The notes under the pieces were generated by a model that saw nothing but the letters and a program-made list of their open reading frames with translations, had not been told where the DNA came from and searched no databases. The position numbers and the translations under genes were made by a program. Shown here one piece after another: positions 23,411 to 36,400 of a stretch of DNA of 64,000 nucleotides. The DNA comes from Ceratotherium simum simum. Lineage: Eukaryota > Chordata > Mammalia > Perissodactyla > Rhinocerotidae. The stretch covers positions 56,085,250-56,149,249 of the forward strand of contig NW_004454162.1 of assembly GCF_000283155.1 (NCBI RefSeq), in the 5' to 3' direction. Positions within the stretch are counted from its first letter, which is position 1. Each line of letters starts with the position of its first letter.

Positions 23411-26400
23411 GTATTTAAGAGACTAATGTATTTAAAGCAAACGTTAGTTTATATTTGGGGGCACACAATGTATAAAGATGTAATTTTGTGACAGCAATCA
23501 CAAGGGGTGGGGATGGAGCTGTAAGGGAACAGTTTTTATGTGTTATTGAAGTTAAGCTGGTATAGATCTGAATTAGAATGTTATAACTTTAAGATGTTAA
23601 TCGTAATCCCCATGGTAACCACAAACAAAATAGTTATAGAATATACACAAAAGGAAATGGGAAAAGATCTTAAATGTTTCACTATAACAAATCAACTAAA
23701 CACAAAAGAAGGCAGTAATGCGTGAAAAGAGGGACAAAAAAAGCTGTAACATATAGTAAACAAAAAGCAAAATGACGGAAGTAATTCCCTCCTTATCAGT
23801 AATTACTTTAAATGTAAATGAATTAAAATCTCCAATCAAAAAACAGACATTGGTAGAATGAATAAAAACACATGATCCAACTATATGCTGTCTACAAGAG
23901 ACCCACTTTACGTCCAAAGACACAAATAGATTGAAAGTGAAAGGACAAAAAAAGATATTCTGTGCAAATAGTAACCAAAAGCAAGCAAGGGTAGCTATAC
24001 TAATGTTAGACAAAATAGACTTTAAATCAAAAAATTTTATGAGACAAAGAAAGACATTATATATTAATAAAAGTTTCAATACAGCAAGAAGATATACCAA
24101 TTATAAACATTTATGCACCTAATAACAGACCATCAAAATATATGAAGCAAAAACTGACAAAATTGAGGGAGAAATAGACAGTTCTACATTAATAGTTGGA
24201 GATTTCAATACCCCACTCTCAATAGTGGATGAAACAACCAGATAGAAGATAAGTAAGGACTTAAACAACACAATAAATCAACTAGACCTAACAGCCTCAT
24301 ACAGAACACTCCATCCAACGACAGCGTACACATTCTTCTCAAGCACACACGGGATATTTTCCAAGATAGACCATATTTTAAGCCACAAATTAAGTCTCCA
24401 TAGATTTAAAAAGATAAAGATCACGCAAAGTATTTTCTCTGATCACAACAGGATGAAGTTAAAAATCAATAACACAAGCAGAACTGGAAAATTCAAAAAT
24501 TTGTGGAAATTAAACAGCTGGCTCTTAACCAATGGATCAAAGAAGTAATCACGGAAAATAGAAAATACTTAGAGGTGAATGAAAACGAAAACATAATATG
24601 CCAAAACTTATTGGACACTGCAAAAATTTATAGCTATACATGCTTACATTAAAAAACAAGAAAGATCTCAAATCAACCACATAACTTTACAATTCAAGGA
24701 ACTAGAAAAAGAAGAACAAACTAAACCCAAAGCTAGCAGAAGGAAGGAAACACTAAAGACTAGAGCAAAGATAAGTGGAACAGAAAATAGAAAAACAATA
24801 GAGAAAATCAATGAAATCAAAATTGGTTCTTTGAAAAGATCAAGAAAGTTGACAAACCTTTAGCTGGATGGGCTAAGAAAAAGAAAGGCTCAAATCAGTA
24901 AAATCAGAAATGAAATGGGGGCATTACTACCCATTCTTACAGAAATAAAGATGATAAGAGAGTACTATGAACAATTGTACACCAACACTGTGGATAACCT
25001 AGAGGAAATGTACATATTCTTAGAAACACAAAACCTACCAAGACTAAAATTACAAAGAAATAGACAATCTGAATAGACATAATTCTAGTAAGAAGATTGA
25101 ATCAGTAATCAAAAATCTCCAGACAAAGTAAAGCCCTGGACCTGATAGCTTCACTAGTGAGTTCTACCAAACATTTAAAGAATTAATATCTGTCCTTCTT
25201 GAACTTTTCAAAAAAATTGAAGAGGAGGGAACACTTACTAACTCCTTCTATGAGGTCAGCATTACCCTGATGCCAAAGCATAAGACACTCCCAGAAAGAA
25301 AACCGCAGACCAATATCCCTTATGGACATTGATGCAAAAATCCTCAACAAAATGCCAGCAAACTGAATTCAGCAGCATAGTAAAAGAATTAAACATCACG
25401 GCCAAGTAGGATTTATTCCTGGAGTGAAAGGATGTTTTAACATAAGAAAATCTACCAACGTAATACACCACATTAACAGAGTGAAGGAAAAAACCTACAT
25501 GATCATTTCAATTGATGCAGAAAAAGCACTTAACAAAATTCAACATCTTGAATGATAAAAAAAAATCCTTAACAAACTAGGAATAGAAATAAACTACCTC
25601 AAAATAATAAGAGTCATATATGAAAAAACCCACAGTGAACATCATACTCAGTGGTGAAGGACTGAAAGCTTTTCCTCTAAGATCAGGAACAGGACAGGGA
25701 TGCCCACTCTCGCCACTTTTATTCAATACTGGAAGTTCTATCAAGAGCAATTAGGCAAGAAAAAGAAATAAAAGATATCCAAATTGGAAAGGAAGAAGTA
25801 AAATTATCTCCGTGCACAGATGACATAATCTTGTATGTACAAAACCCTAAATATTCTGCAAAAAACAAGTAGAACTAATAAATGAATTCAGCAAAGTAGC
25901 AGGATACAAAGTCGACACACAAAAATCAGTTGCACTTCTCTACACTAAAAATGAACAATCTGGAAAGGTAATTATGAAAACAATTCCAAATACAATAACA
26001 TCAGAAAGAATAAAATACTTAGGAATTAATTTAACCAAGGAGGTGAAAGATTTGTACAATGAAAACAACAAAACATTGATGAAATAAATTAAAGAAGACA
26101 TAAACAAATGAAAACACATCCCATGTTCATGGGTTGGAAGAATTAACATTGTTAAGATGTCAATACTACCCAAAGTGACCTACAGATTCAACGCAATTCC
26201 TATCAAAATTTGAATGACATCTTTTGCAGAAATAGAAAATCCCATTTTAAAAATCGTATGGAATCTCAAGGGACCCTGAGTAGCCAAAACAATCTTTAAA
26301 AAAAAAGAACAAAGCTGGAGGACTCACATTTCCTGATTTCAAAACTTACTACAAAGCTACAGTAATCAAAACAGTGTGGTAGTGACATAAAGATAGACAT

Positions 26401-27768
26401 ATAGACCAATGGAATAGAACAGAGAGCCCAGAAATAAACACTCACATATACAGTCAAATAGTTTTTGACAGTGGTGCCAAGACCATTCAATGGGGAAAGG
26501 ACAGTCTTTTCAACAAATGGTGCTAGGAAGACTAGATATTCACAGGCGAAAGAATGAAGTTGGACCTTTACCTTACACCATATATAAAAATTAACTAAAA
26601 ATGGATCAAAGACCTACATAAGACATAAAACTATAAAAGTCTTAGAAGAAAACATATAGCAAAAGCTATGGCAACGATTTCCTGGATATGACCCCAGAGG
26701 CACAGCAACAAAAGAAAAAATAGACAAATAGACTTCATGAAAATTAAAAAATTTTGTGCATCAATAGGCAATATCAACAGAGTAAAAAGGCAACCCACAG
26801 AATGGGAGAAAATATTTGAAAACTATATCTCTTGTAAGGTATTAATATCCAGAATATATAGAGAACATCTAAAACTCAAAACCAAACAACCCAGTTCAAA
26901 AATGGGCAAAGGAGTTGAATAGACACTTCCTCATAGAAGATATACAAATGGCCAATAAGCCCATAAAAACATGCTCAACATCAACAATCATTAGGGAAAT
27001 GCAAATCAAAACTACAGTGAAATTGCACTTCACATCCATTAGGATGGCTGCTATCAAAAACACAGAAAATAACAAGTATTGGTAAGGATGTGGAGAAATT
27101 TGCACACTTGTGCACTGCTGGTGGGAATGTAAAATGGTACAGCCACTGTGAAAAACAGTATGGCAGATCCTCAAAAAGTTAAAAATAGAATTACCATATG
27201 ATCCAGCAATTCCACTCTGGTACATACCCAAAAGAATTGAAAGCAGAGTCACAAAGAGATATTTGCACCTCCATGTTCATTGCAGCATTATTCACACTAG
27301 CTAAAACATGAAAGCAACCCAAGTGTCTATCGATGGATAAGTAAAATATGGTATATACATACAATAGAATATTATTAAGCCATAAAGGAAGGAAATTCTG
27401 ACACATGCTACAACATGGATGAACCTTGAGAATATTATGCTAAATGAAATAAGCCAGTCACAAAAAGACAGATACTGTCTAATTCCACTTATATGAGGTA
27501 CTTAGAGTAGTCAAACTCATAGAGACAGAAAGGGGAAGGGTGGTTGCCAGGGGCTGGGCGGAGAGGGGAAGGGGAAGTTGTCGTTCAGTGGGTGCAGAGT
27601 TTTGGTGTCACAAGATGAAAAGATTTCTGGAGATGGATGGTGGTGATGGTTACATATTATGAATATATTTAATACCACTGAAGTGTACACTTAAAAATGG
27701 TTAAGATGATAAATTTTATGTTATGTGCATTTTACCACAATAAAGAAAAAACTTGGAAAAAAAACCCC
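23411..27768 (+). mobile_element. dead L1 LINE, ORF2 plus 3' region (about 4.4 kb)
   Basis: A 5'-truncated or decayed L1 in sense orientation. Endonuclease-domain sequence runs about 23790-24400, with the acaagagacccactttacg and gttggagatttcaatacccc blocks. Reverse-transcriptase landmarks follow: an attgatgcagaaaaagc (IDAEKA) block near 25512, a [12 protein letters not shown] block near 25692, and a (C/F)-(A/T)-DD catalytic motif near 25817-25830, read as TDDIILY. The C-terminal region is at about 26300-26900 and the 3' region with caccaataaag-like tail ends near 27768. Many stops and frameshifts split it into frames of at most 134 codons, so it cannot encode an active protein. Confidence 0.9.
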
Positions 27769-27888
27769 AGGTGAATGGATAAACAAATTGCAGTATGCCC
27801 ATAGAGTGGGATTCTACTCAGCAATAAAAAGGAATGAACTACTGACACACATAACTACCTGGATGATAATTGTGAATGAAAGACCCCA
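27769..27888 (+). mobile_element. older L1 LINE, right piece
   Basis: aggtgaatggataaacaaat, gattctactcagcaataaaa and ggaatgaactactgacacac continue the L1 at 22985-23410 exactly where that copy left off. The join point is the younger L1. Confidence 0.8.
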
Positions 27889-28145
27889 GGCACATTCCTC
27901 GGCCTGTGGCAGCATCACCCCAGTCTCTCCACAGCGTTCTCCCGGTGTGTGTCTGTCTCTTCACATGGGGTTCTTTTCATAAGGACACAGTCCTATTGGA
28001 TTGGGGGCCCGCCCTTACCCAGTGTGATCCCATGTTAACTAATTACACCTACAACAACCCTATTTGCAAATGAGGTCACATTCTGAGACACTGGGGTTTA
28101 AGGCTTCAACATATGAATTTCTGGAGAGACAGTTCAACCCATAAC
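27889..28145 (-). mobile_element. MaLR-like LTR element (family A), copy 3
   Basis: Antisense: ctcttcacatggggttcttt, gcaaatgaggtcacattctg, cttcaacatatgaatttctg. Same family as copies at 6.0, 19.1 and 61.6 kb, more diverged. Confidence 0.6.
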
Positions 28146-31100
28146 AACAACTTACTGAACTTCTTGGTGCCTTAATTTCCTCACAGTGAGTCAGGCAGAG
28201 TCATAACACCTACGCTGTGGGGTTGGGATAAAGATTTGTCATCAGGAGATGTAAGGCTCTCTGGGACGTCCCCGTCCCAGACACCGTGAGCAACGGGAGG
28301 GTGTCAGCCAGCCCCAGTGTTCTCTCTGCTGCGTGTGTGGATTCCCACCATGGAAGAATTTTCATCCCGGATTTACAAACTAATACCCCTTCCCATCCAG
28401 CCACCACCCAGGGGCATTACCACACATAAAAGTAACACCCAGCAGTAGATGCTCAGTGCTGAAGTCCTGCGGGCTGAGATTTCCATGTGCCAAGTAGCCA
28501 TAGACGCCTCCTTCATGGAGATGTCAGCAGACCCTGAGGAGGGGGAGGAAGATTCAAATCCTTTTTTCAAAATCCCTTTTTATGCATCTGATTCGGGGGA
28601 ATTTACTGATCCTCGAACTTCAATTTCTCATCTATAAAGTGAGGATAGTACAATTATTTCCATGATTAAATGAGACAACGTGTGTCATGTGCCCGTTGGA
28701 TGCCGAGAACAGAAGAGTTGCCCCGTGAATACAGACTAACAAACACACAGAAGTTGTGCTGCGGCAGAGGCGTGGGCAGGTCATTAGGATGCGGACCCTG
28801 GCTTTCAGGCAGAGCAAAGCTGGGTTGATCAGCTCGGTACTTCCACATCTGAGGATACTGACAATCAGCTTCCCAGTGATGGCACAGGAGCACAGGGACA
28901 ACACTACCCAGGGGACCTCTCCTGCAGTGGCTGTTCTGCCCTCAGAAGCAGCTGGTTTTCACTGAGGACGGCGTCTTGCAATGCAGCCACAGGGGGTCAG
29001 TAGCATCCTGTGGTCTACACAGAGGAAAAAACCGAGCCCTCTGGGCATCTTTAATCTGTAAATTCCTTATTCTAAGCTAGGAGCCTGTTATCCCTTCCAT
29101 ACTTTAGATAAATCGACAGGTTAGCTTGAAGAAAGTGTGTTTGCAGCTTATAAGATGGAAGAGGCACCAACCTCTTCTCAGAGGTTCATGGACCATGACA
29201 CTGGTATGTTTGAAGAAATGGCGTTTTTATTAAACCTACATTTTGGTTAGGGTGTTACCACATATATCACACTTAGATCACAACTTTTCACAGAGAACAC
29301 ACTCAAGCTCATCTCTCCTTACAGTTGTAGTGAGCACAGTTTCAGATTTCCTTGGTATTTGGGACAGCACTTCAGTATCTTGGATCTTGTCATTATGGAC
29401 AATTGCTTATCTTTTTCGAGCCTCGATTTCTCATCTTTGAAATGGGGATAATACAGTGATTGTCATAATTACAGCAAACAGTGTAGGTGAAGAGTCTCTC
29501 ATAAACCCTAACATTCTGTGGTTCTGGATGCCCAGTGTTCTTCCCATCTGGGGAGAATCTAACGATGGATGGGAGACAGGGCCTGTCCACTCCACTGGAA
29601 GTCAAGGGAGGCAGACAATTTCTTTACTCCTGCCTCCTGGCTGCTGGAGCACAGGCTGGTAACCAAAGGGTAGCTGGTCAGATGCCCTCATGGGGGCTGG
29701 GTGTCTCAAAGGCTCAGGGCCACTCAGACATCATTTGTGATGGCAACTGTGAGGCTGGGGGCCCAGCAGCGAGGACCCGGTATCAGCAGAGTCCAGCAGG
29801 ACGTGGTTTCTGCCTAAGCACACTTCTCTCAACAATTCCAGGAACTAATTTATATCCTTCAAACAAATTTACATTTTCTTTGAATTAGCCAGAAAATCTG
29901 CTGTTGTTTGTAACCAAAAACACTGCCAAGTGCGAACTTCAGTGTTAATTTTACAGTAAATGTGCAACTGGTTAAAGAAGGATTCTAGCTGGTGGATAGT
30001 TGAGTTTCTCCTGGGTTTTATTCCACAATACAATCACTGATTGTGAAAGAAAACCTGGATAATTCACAAGAAGGCTGGCTTCTTGATATTACAATGTGAA
30101 TAACACTTCCTAGGCATAGAAAGCAGGGTTTCCACTGTCCTGGAGTTGTTAGCCAAGAAGACAGTCCGAGAATGGCTGTGGATGTGCATCACCGAGGGTT
30201 CCCTGGATGAGCTGCCTGGGTCCTGGGTGGCTTCCCCTTCTTCCAGCTCAAGAGGCTGCACCCGAGCTCAGTGGGACCAGGGCCTTCATCTCTCGTTCCA
30301 CAACCTCCACCAGACCTCAAATGAGACTGGATGGAGATACCTCTGAAATCCACCGGTAAGAGAGCAGCGGAAACCTTGTGCATGCTGGCATGTGTGCAGA
30401 CATGCTTCTGTATGAAGACACAGATTCCTCGGCAGAAATCAGGTAATAATACCATATGACCACTAGCCATTGTATCAGAAGGTAAGTATTTTCCCTTCAA
30501 ATGATAGTAGAAGGATCTTTTGTTCAGTTTTTAAAGTTAAATGTCATCTATTTTTGACATTTTCATTGTGATTTAAGGCCAGTATCTAAAAATAAACCAA
30601 CAAAAGAAAATAAACCACAAACTACTGTTTCTTGTGTCTACAAACTGATCTTATTGCCGATTCCACACTCACCAGGGCAACTTTCTTGACAAGAGAACTT
30701 CCATTTCCTCCCTCACTCTCTCCCTTTCTTTCTTTCTGTCTTGTGGCAAGTTTATACTGCTGGTTTAAGAGCACCCTGTCCTGCACGTGGAAAGGTGAAT
30801 TGTTTCTCTCTTCCCTGTGGTCTGCCCTCTTCTTGCCTTGGGGATGAAGAGGTCAGAGAGAATGGTCTCCTCATAAATGTCTGACGAAATGGGTTTTTCC
30901 ACCCCATAATACGGGAAGACATTTTTATCATCTATATTCTAGGTTGATGATAAAACCATCCTATAAAATTGGCTAATTATGCTGGAGTTCAACTGTTTAT
31001 TACGTTGGAAAAGTGCGGGTTTGGGTGAGGTCTGAGACAAAAGAATTGGTGATAAGGGAGACTCAATTTATAGCTTTTCCTCGCAGTAAAATGTGAGGCC

Positions 31101-31150
31101 TCGCAAAGTCTCAATCGTTCCCAATTTCATAAGACGGAGTTAATGTCTCT
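28146..31150. other. mostly unique sequence with MIR traces
   Basis: About 3 kb. Antisense MIR-like strings lie at 28600-28690 (caatttctcatctataaagt) and at 29405-29480 (ctcatctttgaaatggggat). The small open frames at 28449-28637 and 29535-29888 overlap these or have no domain. I see no coding exon. Confidence 0.4.
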
Positions 31151-31325
31151 TTCATCATCAACATTTAGAGGCCACCTGGTGGGCCACATTGGGGCATCTG
31201 TGTCTTGAAGCCTGTGACGAAAGAGCTGTGATCATATTTACAGTATTCCATTGAATAATACGCTTCAAATGCAAGACATGTAACTTCAGATTTGTAATGT
31301 TCACAGACATGTTTGCATCCAGAGG
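31150..31325. repeat. diverged tandem unit, copy 1
   Basis: This unit of about 145 core bases (31169-31315) aligns to 31721-31866 at roughly 65 percent identity by eye. Shared runs include gtgggccaca/atgggccact, agctg near the middle, tattccat/cattccac, cttcagattt/tttcagattt and tttgc(a/c)tccaga. On the minus strand the unit is open with several cysteines, but the frame does not hold as a single domain. I do not recognise the family. Confidence 0.5.
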
Positions 31326-31717
31326 ACCTAAAAAAAGATAAAATGAGGTACAATCAAGGAAAGAGGAAGGCACTCATTTCCCTCGCCTCCTCGGCTTTGT
31401 TGAGCCTGTCTTTGAATTTAATGTTCTGGCACCATGATTCCTTCCCTCTAATTCTTCAGTATTTTAAGATCACTTTAAAGTCTTAATGCTCGTTTCTGTT
31501 CCAAGCAGAGACAAACTTCACAGAAGCTCCTTGTCTTACTGACTCTAATGAAGAAACCTCCACAGTGACATGTGTGTGGGTTACGGTAAAAGGGATGCTG
31601 TCTTTCAACAATAAGCTAAGGAAAAATGTAAGTCACCCAATCCAATAAAGCGAGTGCATTTAACATGAGGGTGTAGTTGAAACAAACAGTTATTTTTCCT
31701 CGCATCACCAGTATATA

Positions 31718-31890
31718 ATTCTCTTGATGGGCCACTTTGAGGCACCTCTGTTTGTAGCAAGCAGAGTTAACAGCTGGGTCACATTTATAGCATTCCACTC
31801 AATGACATGCCTCAGAGTCCAGGTTTAGAGTTTCAGATTTGCGATTTATAGGTGTATTTGCCTCCAGATACCAGAAGACTGCTTCAATTG
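31718..31890. repeat. diverged tandem unit, copy 2
   Basis: Direct-repeat partner of 31150-31325, about 550 bases further right and in the same orientation. On the minus strand it opens into a short cysteine-rich frame (VECYKCDPAV...) just after an in-frame stop. It is a duplicated exon, an old duplicated repeat, or two copies of one unnamed interspersed element. Confidence 0.5.
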
Positions 31891-31894
31891 GATG

Positions 31895-32355
31895 AAATCA
31901 TAGAGAAGAAGGTATATTGTGCTACTGCAACTTTTTAAAACTCAAGTGAAGTATTGCTGTTAGTATTCTAGCTCTTTCTTGTATTGCTTTAATTTGGAAT
32001 AATCCTCAAATCTTAATCTATCCCCCTTCCTCCCATCGGTCCCACTTAGCAGTGTCTTTCCATACCCACCCTGAAGTACAAAAACACAGCCCCCCAAACA
32101 GTTAAAAACAACTCTTTAACATGGAATATTTTTGAATTCTATGATGAATTCTCCAGTCTTTGGAGCATAATGTATGGGGAAAAACGTGGTCTGTGGAGCC
32201 TGACCCATCTCTGTTCAAACAGCAGTTCAGGCTCGACCTGGGCTTGACCTCAGTGAGACTTGCTTCACTCTTGACGAAATGGGTAAAAATGCCAACTGTA
32301 CAGTGTTGTTTCAAGGACTAAATGAGCATGACAATAGTTAAGATTCATGAAGGAG
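31895..32355. other. unassigned sequence
   Basis: About 460 bases with no gene recognised. A MIR-like stretch may lie at 32170-32330 (tctgtggagcctgacccatc, then acgaaatgggtaaaaatgcc). Confidence 0.35.
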
Positions 32356-32364
32356 TTTCCATGT

Positions 32365-32935
32365 GCCAGAAACTGTTGGGGAGGAAAAACTTTTCCTCTA
32401 CTCTCTTAGGTTCAGTGTCTCGGGGCCTGTGAATTTAACTGACAAAAGACAGACTAACAGAAGGGAGGGAATACAAATTTATGAATATTTTTACATTCAC
32501 AGGAATTCACAGAAAAGAAGTGAAACTCCAAGCAGTGGTTGGACTTGGGGGCTTATGTCACATTTAACAAAGGAAAGAGGGTTTGGGCTTCAAGGGACTA
32601 TAAGTTGTGGGGAAGTGACCAGGAAATAAATGGGAGAATGAATGGAAGGTAAAGGTTATTCCAGGGAGTTTGTTTATGCAGACTTATCTTGGTGCTGACT
32701 CTCTGTCTCTTGTAATAAGATTGCTTTCCTTGTCCTTGTACAGGAGAGTGGGGAACACTTACGCCACCTTCACAGAGGGGATTTATGCCCTGCGTGTAGG
32801 CAGATGGGGGGTGCAGAGGACTCTTCCCATGTCTGCTGATTCTTAATTGCTTTTAGCTCAAAATAATCTTTATGCCAAAGTGGCATATTTTGGGTGGCGT
32901 ACCCCAGTCCCTTCAGTACTGTGCTGAGAGTTTTA
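32365..32935 (-). mobile_element. solo LTR-like element (family B), copy 1
   Basis: About 570 bases homologous to 41755-42260: gacagactaacagaag against gacagattaacaagag, gatttatgccctgcgtgtag against gtttatgtcctgcctttagg, and gcttttagctcaaaataatc against gccttcagctcaaataactt. The arrangement fits a solo LTR of an old endogenous retrovirus. The orientation is a guess from an antisense polyadenylation-like tttat. No retroviral gene is present. Confidence 0.5.
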
Positions 32936-33059
32936 CAGAGCCGACACTGCATGCAGATCAAGTGCTCACGGAGAAGATGCACACTAATTAGGCCAGAGAA
33001 GTGTGAATTTACTCCCCCTCCCTACGTCATTACAAATTCTTGTAAGAATGATTTTTGGT

Positions 33060-33865
33060 GAGATACAATAGCCTAATGGATGCATCCTAATGTACTTTAC
33101 TGTTTTCTTATAGTTGAAGAGCGTTTAGATTGTTTCTACTCTTGGTTTTGCTATTAAAACTTACACTGCAGTGTATATGACTGTGCCTGAACTTATATCT
33201 GCATTTTGAAATTTTCACCCTTAGTGTAGAGGCCCAGAAACACAATCACTGAGTCAAGGGATATGAACGCCTAAAATCAATTAGCTTTCCAAATTGGTTG
33301 CCCTAATTTGTCGATCTCATCCCATCCTTGTTATTATAATTTAATCTTTTCTAGTGGATAGGTGTAGAATGGCACTTTGTTTCAATTTAAGATTATAACA
33401 TTACTAATGAGTTGAACAATACAAAAATTTACTGACAATTTGTATTTCCTCTTTTGAAAACTGTTTATTTATGTCTTTTTCCTATTTATCTATTGCTTTG
33501 GTGTTTTTCTTGTTGATCCCTAAGCGTTCTTCACATATTAAGATTGTTAACTTTTTGTTCATTGTCTGTTGCAAAAAAAAAAAAAAATCACACTTTGCTG
33601 TTTACTTTTTAATTCAGTTTATACTAAATTTTATGATTCAGAAAATTTAAAGTTTTATGGGGTAAAATTGATCAATCTTTTTTCTATTATAACTTCTTCC
33701 ACTGTTTTTATAATCTAAAACTATTCACCTTCCAGAGGTCAGAAAAAATTGTTAAAGTGTTTTCTTCTAAGCTTATTTTTGGTTTGAGATTTTTCAATTT
33801 AATTCTTCAGTCAATCTAGAATTTGTTTTGATGTGTGGTGTGAGAGGAAGATCAGAGTTTTCTCT
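33060..33865 (-). mobile_element. L1 LINE fragment
   Basis: Antisense L1 blocks, in the usual order: agattgtttctactcttggt, gaggcccagaaacacaatca, tatttatgtctttttccta, gttcttcacatattaagatt, and tttgttttgatgtgtggtgt. Broken by an A-run at 33573-33586. Confidence 0.75.
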
Positions 33866-34140
33866 TGACTGTACCCCAAAGATGGGCCCACATACTCAGG
33901 TCCCATTAAAAATAAACGAACAAAGACACCTAAGCTAAAACACCCAAAGCAAAGAAATCAATGGATTTTCTTCCTGTGAAAACTGTCTTTACAAAAGAAA
34001 GAAACTTAGAGAACTTTCACGTCACCTCAGGTTTAGTCCAAGATTTTTAAAAAATAGGAAAATCTCTTTTCTTTTTACCTTAGTTATTCAACGCATTCAA
34101 AACACTACTTTTACCTTATTCTAGAGTATCTATATCTGTT
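33866..34140. other. unassigned sequence
   Basis: Short unassigned interval before a microsatellite. Confidence 0.3.
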
Positions 34141-34164
34141 TCTCTTGGTATATAAAGACTTTGG

Positions 34165-34325
34165 GGCTTACAGGTCTATATCTATATCTGTAACTGTATC
34201 TACAACTATATCTGTATCTGTATCTATATCTATAGCTTTATCTACATCTGTATCTCTGTCTATATCCGTACGTGTATCTCTATGTGTATCTCTGTCTAGA
34301 TCATCTAAATACATACATACATACA
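34165..34325. repeat. TATCTG/TATCTA hexanucleotide microsatellite
   Basis: About 140 bases of imperfect tatctg, tatcta and tatctc units, then (CATA) repeats at about 34308-34325. It explains the Ser/Val/Ile-rich plus-strand frame at 34145-34366. Confidence 0.9.
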
Positions 34326-36205
34326 GTCCTCATTCGGCCACCACTCACCCAAACCTTGTAAAATAAAATGACCCTCCAGGTGAAGGAGGAACTTAGAGTT
34401 GCGATGCGAAGGACTTGTTGGGTTAATTCTCTGTCACGTTGCAAGTTAAGACCTCAGGAGGGTATCCTGATTGAGATTGAAGCATATACATAAATAAATC
34501 CCCAGCCAATGCTTGATTTGAATAGATGTATGGGAGCTGGGGACAGAGTTGACCAGATGCTGGACCATATGATAAACACAGAGGGTCATGGTGTGGTATA
34601 AAACCTGGCATTTATACGGTACAGCTGGCCGTGCATAATCTCCTGCTAATTTATAAGGCAGGAGCATCTGCTCTCGAGCTGCCACCCTTTCCAATTTTCT
34701 AACAGCCTCCTCCTTGAGTCTCTTGTTTAATCGAGCAGCCCACCATGCTCAGGAAAGAAGGGGGGTCACCGCCAGGGAAAATGACATGGCCTGCAATCCT
34801 GCCTTTCAGAGAAGAGAAGGAGAAGTACCTCCAGGAAGATTCTTGGTCTCATTGTGATTAGACTTCTTTATTGGATGGTGGCGTTTTGAAAATGCTCTTT
34901 TAAGTGGAGCATCCTGGGCTGCCATCACTGGATTGTGTCTTTCTCTATAAAGAGAAATTTCTCTCTGCCCCTTAATCTCTAAGAGGAGAATTTAGGCCAA
35001 GTGAAATTCTCCCATGCTCTCCTCAGAGTTAGTATTAATATCTTTTTAATTCAAATCAACTAGCTTTACTAGGGACCACGCAGGCAAACATAGGAGGCAG
35101 AAGCCATGATGCCCTCCTTGCCCACAACCCCCCTCAAAAAAGAAACTTTGGGAGGGCCTGGCTCCCTAACTCACTGTTCTTTCCTTCTGTTTTCATTCTT
35201 CCTACTTCCTGCGGGGGCAAGGTGGGGTTATGCTGGTGACATGCCCTTCGCTACCTACTGGATGAGGCCCGGCTTTCCCTCCCTCTCTGTTTAACCCCAC
35301 TGATGTGTTGGTTGATAGAGGCTTAGAATATTTTTATTTAAAAAGGAACTTCTACCTCTGGTATTAAAAGATTCAAAGGAATGAACATCTTGATGGAAAT
35401 TTGTTTTCTGGGACACATAGATGATATAGTTTAAAGAGAAGGAGCACTTTACCTTCAAATAGCACTATTTTGGAATAAACCCATTGGTCTTGGGCTTAGA
35501 AGAGGCTCTAATCCTTATTCAGCCCTAAAAGCCTTGTGACGTTGGTTGTATCACTTAGCCTCTCTAATGCTCTAATTACCCATCAGACCAGCTTTGTCCC
35601 TGAACATTGTACGTGTGAGAGGACACAAAAATACATAAATAAAAGGCCTGTCCACTGATCTGTTGTTATGCATCTGGGGAAACCAAGCACATTCAAAATC
35701 TCAATGAAAGCTACCTTCAATGACCTTCCAATATTGCCCTTTGACCCAGTATCACCTTGGCCATTGGTCCTCCCAGGAGCCTCCTGCCCCCCCCACCCGA
35801 GAGTATTGATGGAGCAGTGAAGAAGCACGCCAGGGGTTGAGATGATTTCTGCAGTGCTTTGCACACTGTGAGCAACAGTTAGGGCAAAACTGTGACCCTG
35901 ATGATCCCTCCCGCCCCTCATTCAGCTTTACCCATTTCTCCTGGGACCTGCGTGCAGTCCTAGAATGCCCGTGATCTCCCCACCACGTGCTGCTCCAACC
36001 TGAGACCACAGTCACTGATGGTGCCCTGAGTTTTGATATAATGAAGTTTCCCAAACTCTTCTGATCCTAAGAATCCCCTGGGCTGCTCGCCTCATAATTC
36101 TGAGGGAGTAGGTTTGGGGTGGAGTATATTTAACCAAGTTCCCAGGGCGTTCTTGGGATGAAATATGAAAGTAGAAAGTAGAAAGATGCCCTGGAGATGA
36201 TTTAC
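34326..36205. other. mostly unique sequence
   Basis: About 1.9 kb with no exon or named repeat recognised. The 112-codon and 100-codon minus-strand frames near 35583-36054 have no domain I recognise. Confidence 0.35.
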
Positions 36206-36211
36206 ACCAGT

Positions 36212-36400
36212 GGTTCTCAAAGTGTGGCTTTCCAACCAGCAGCATCAGCATCACCTGGGGACTTGTTAGAAATGCAGATTCTAGGCACTGTATTGAGTAG
36301 GAACTCAGGAGGGGGTGTCCAGTGACCTGGGTTGTAACAAGCTCTGCAGATGGTTATCACGTAGGCTAAAGTTCCAGACCGCTGGTTCAGACCAGTCCTC
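36212..36400 (+). mobile_element. MER5A-type DNA transposon
   Basis: ccagtggttctcaaagtgtg is the typical MER5A terminus. gcatcagcatcacctgggg and ttagaaatgcagattctagg follow. The 3' end is less clear. Confidence 0.75.

Noticed and set aside
23540..27252. Several 60-134 codon frames across the long L1
   Set aside because: They are pieces of decayed L1 ORF2 or its antisense, not separate genes.
31616..31798. Short cysteine-rich protein resembling a Ly6-type domain
   Set aside because: The cysteine spacing does not fit a Ly6 fold, the frame begins just after an in-frame stop, and the paired unit does not keep the same cysteines. Kept only as a repeat finding.
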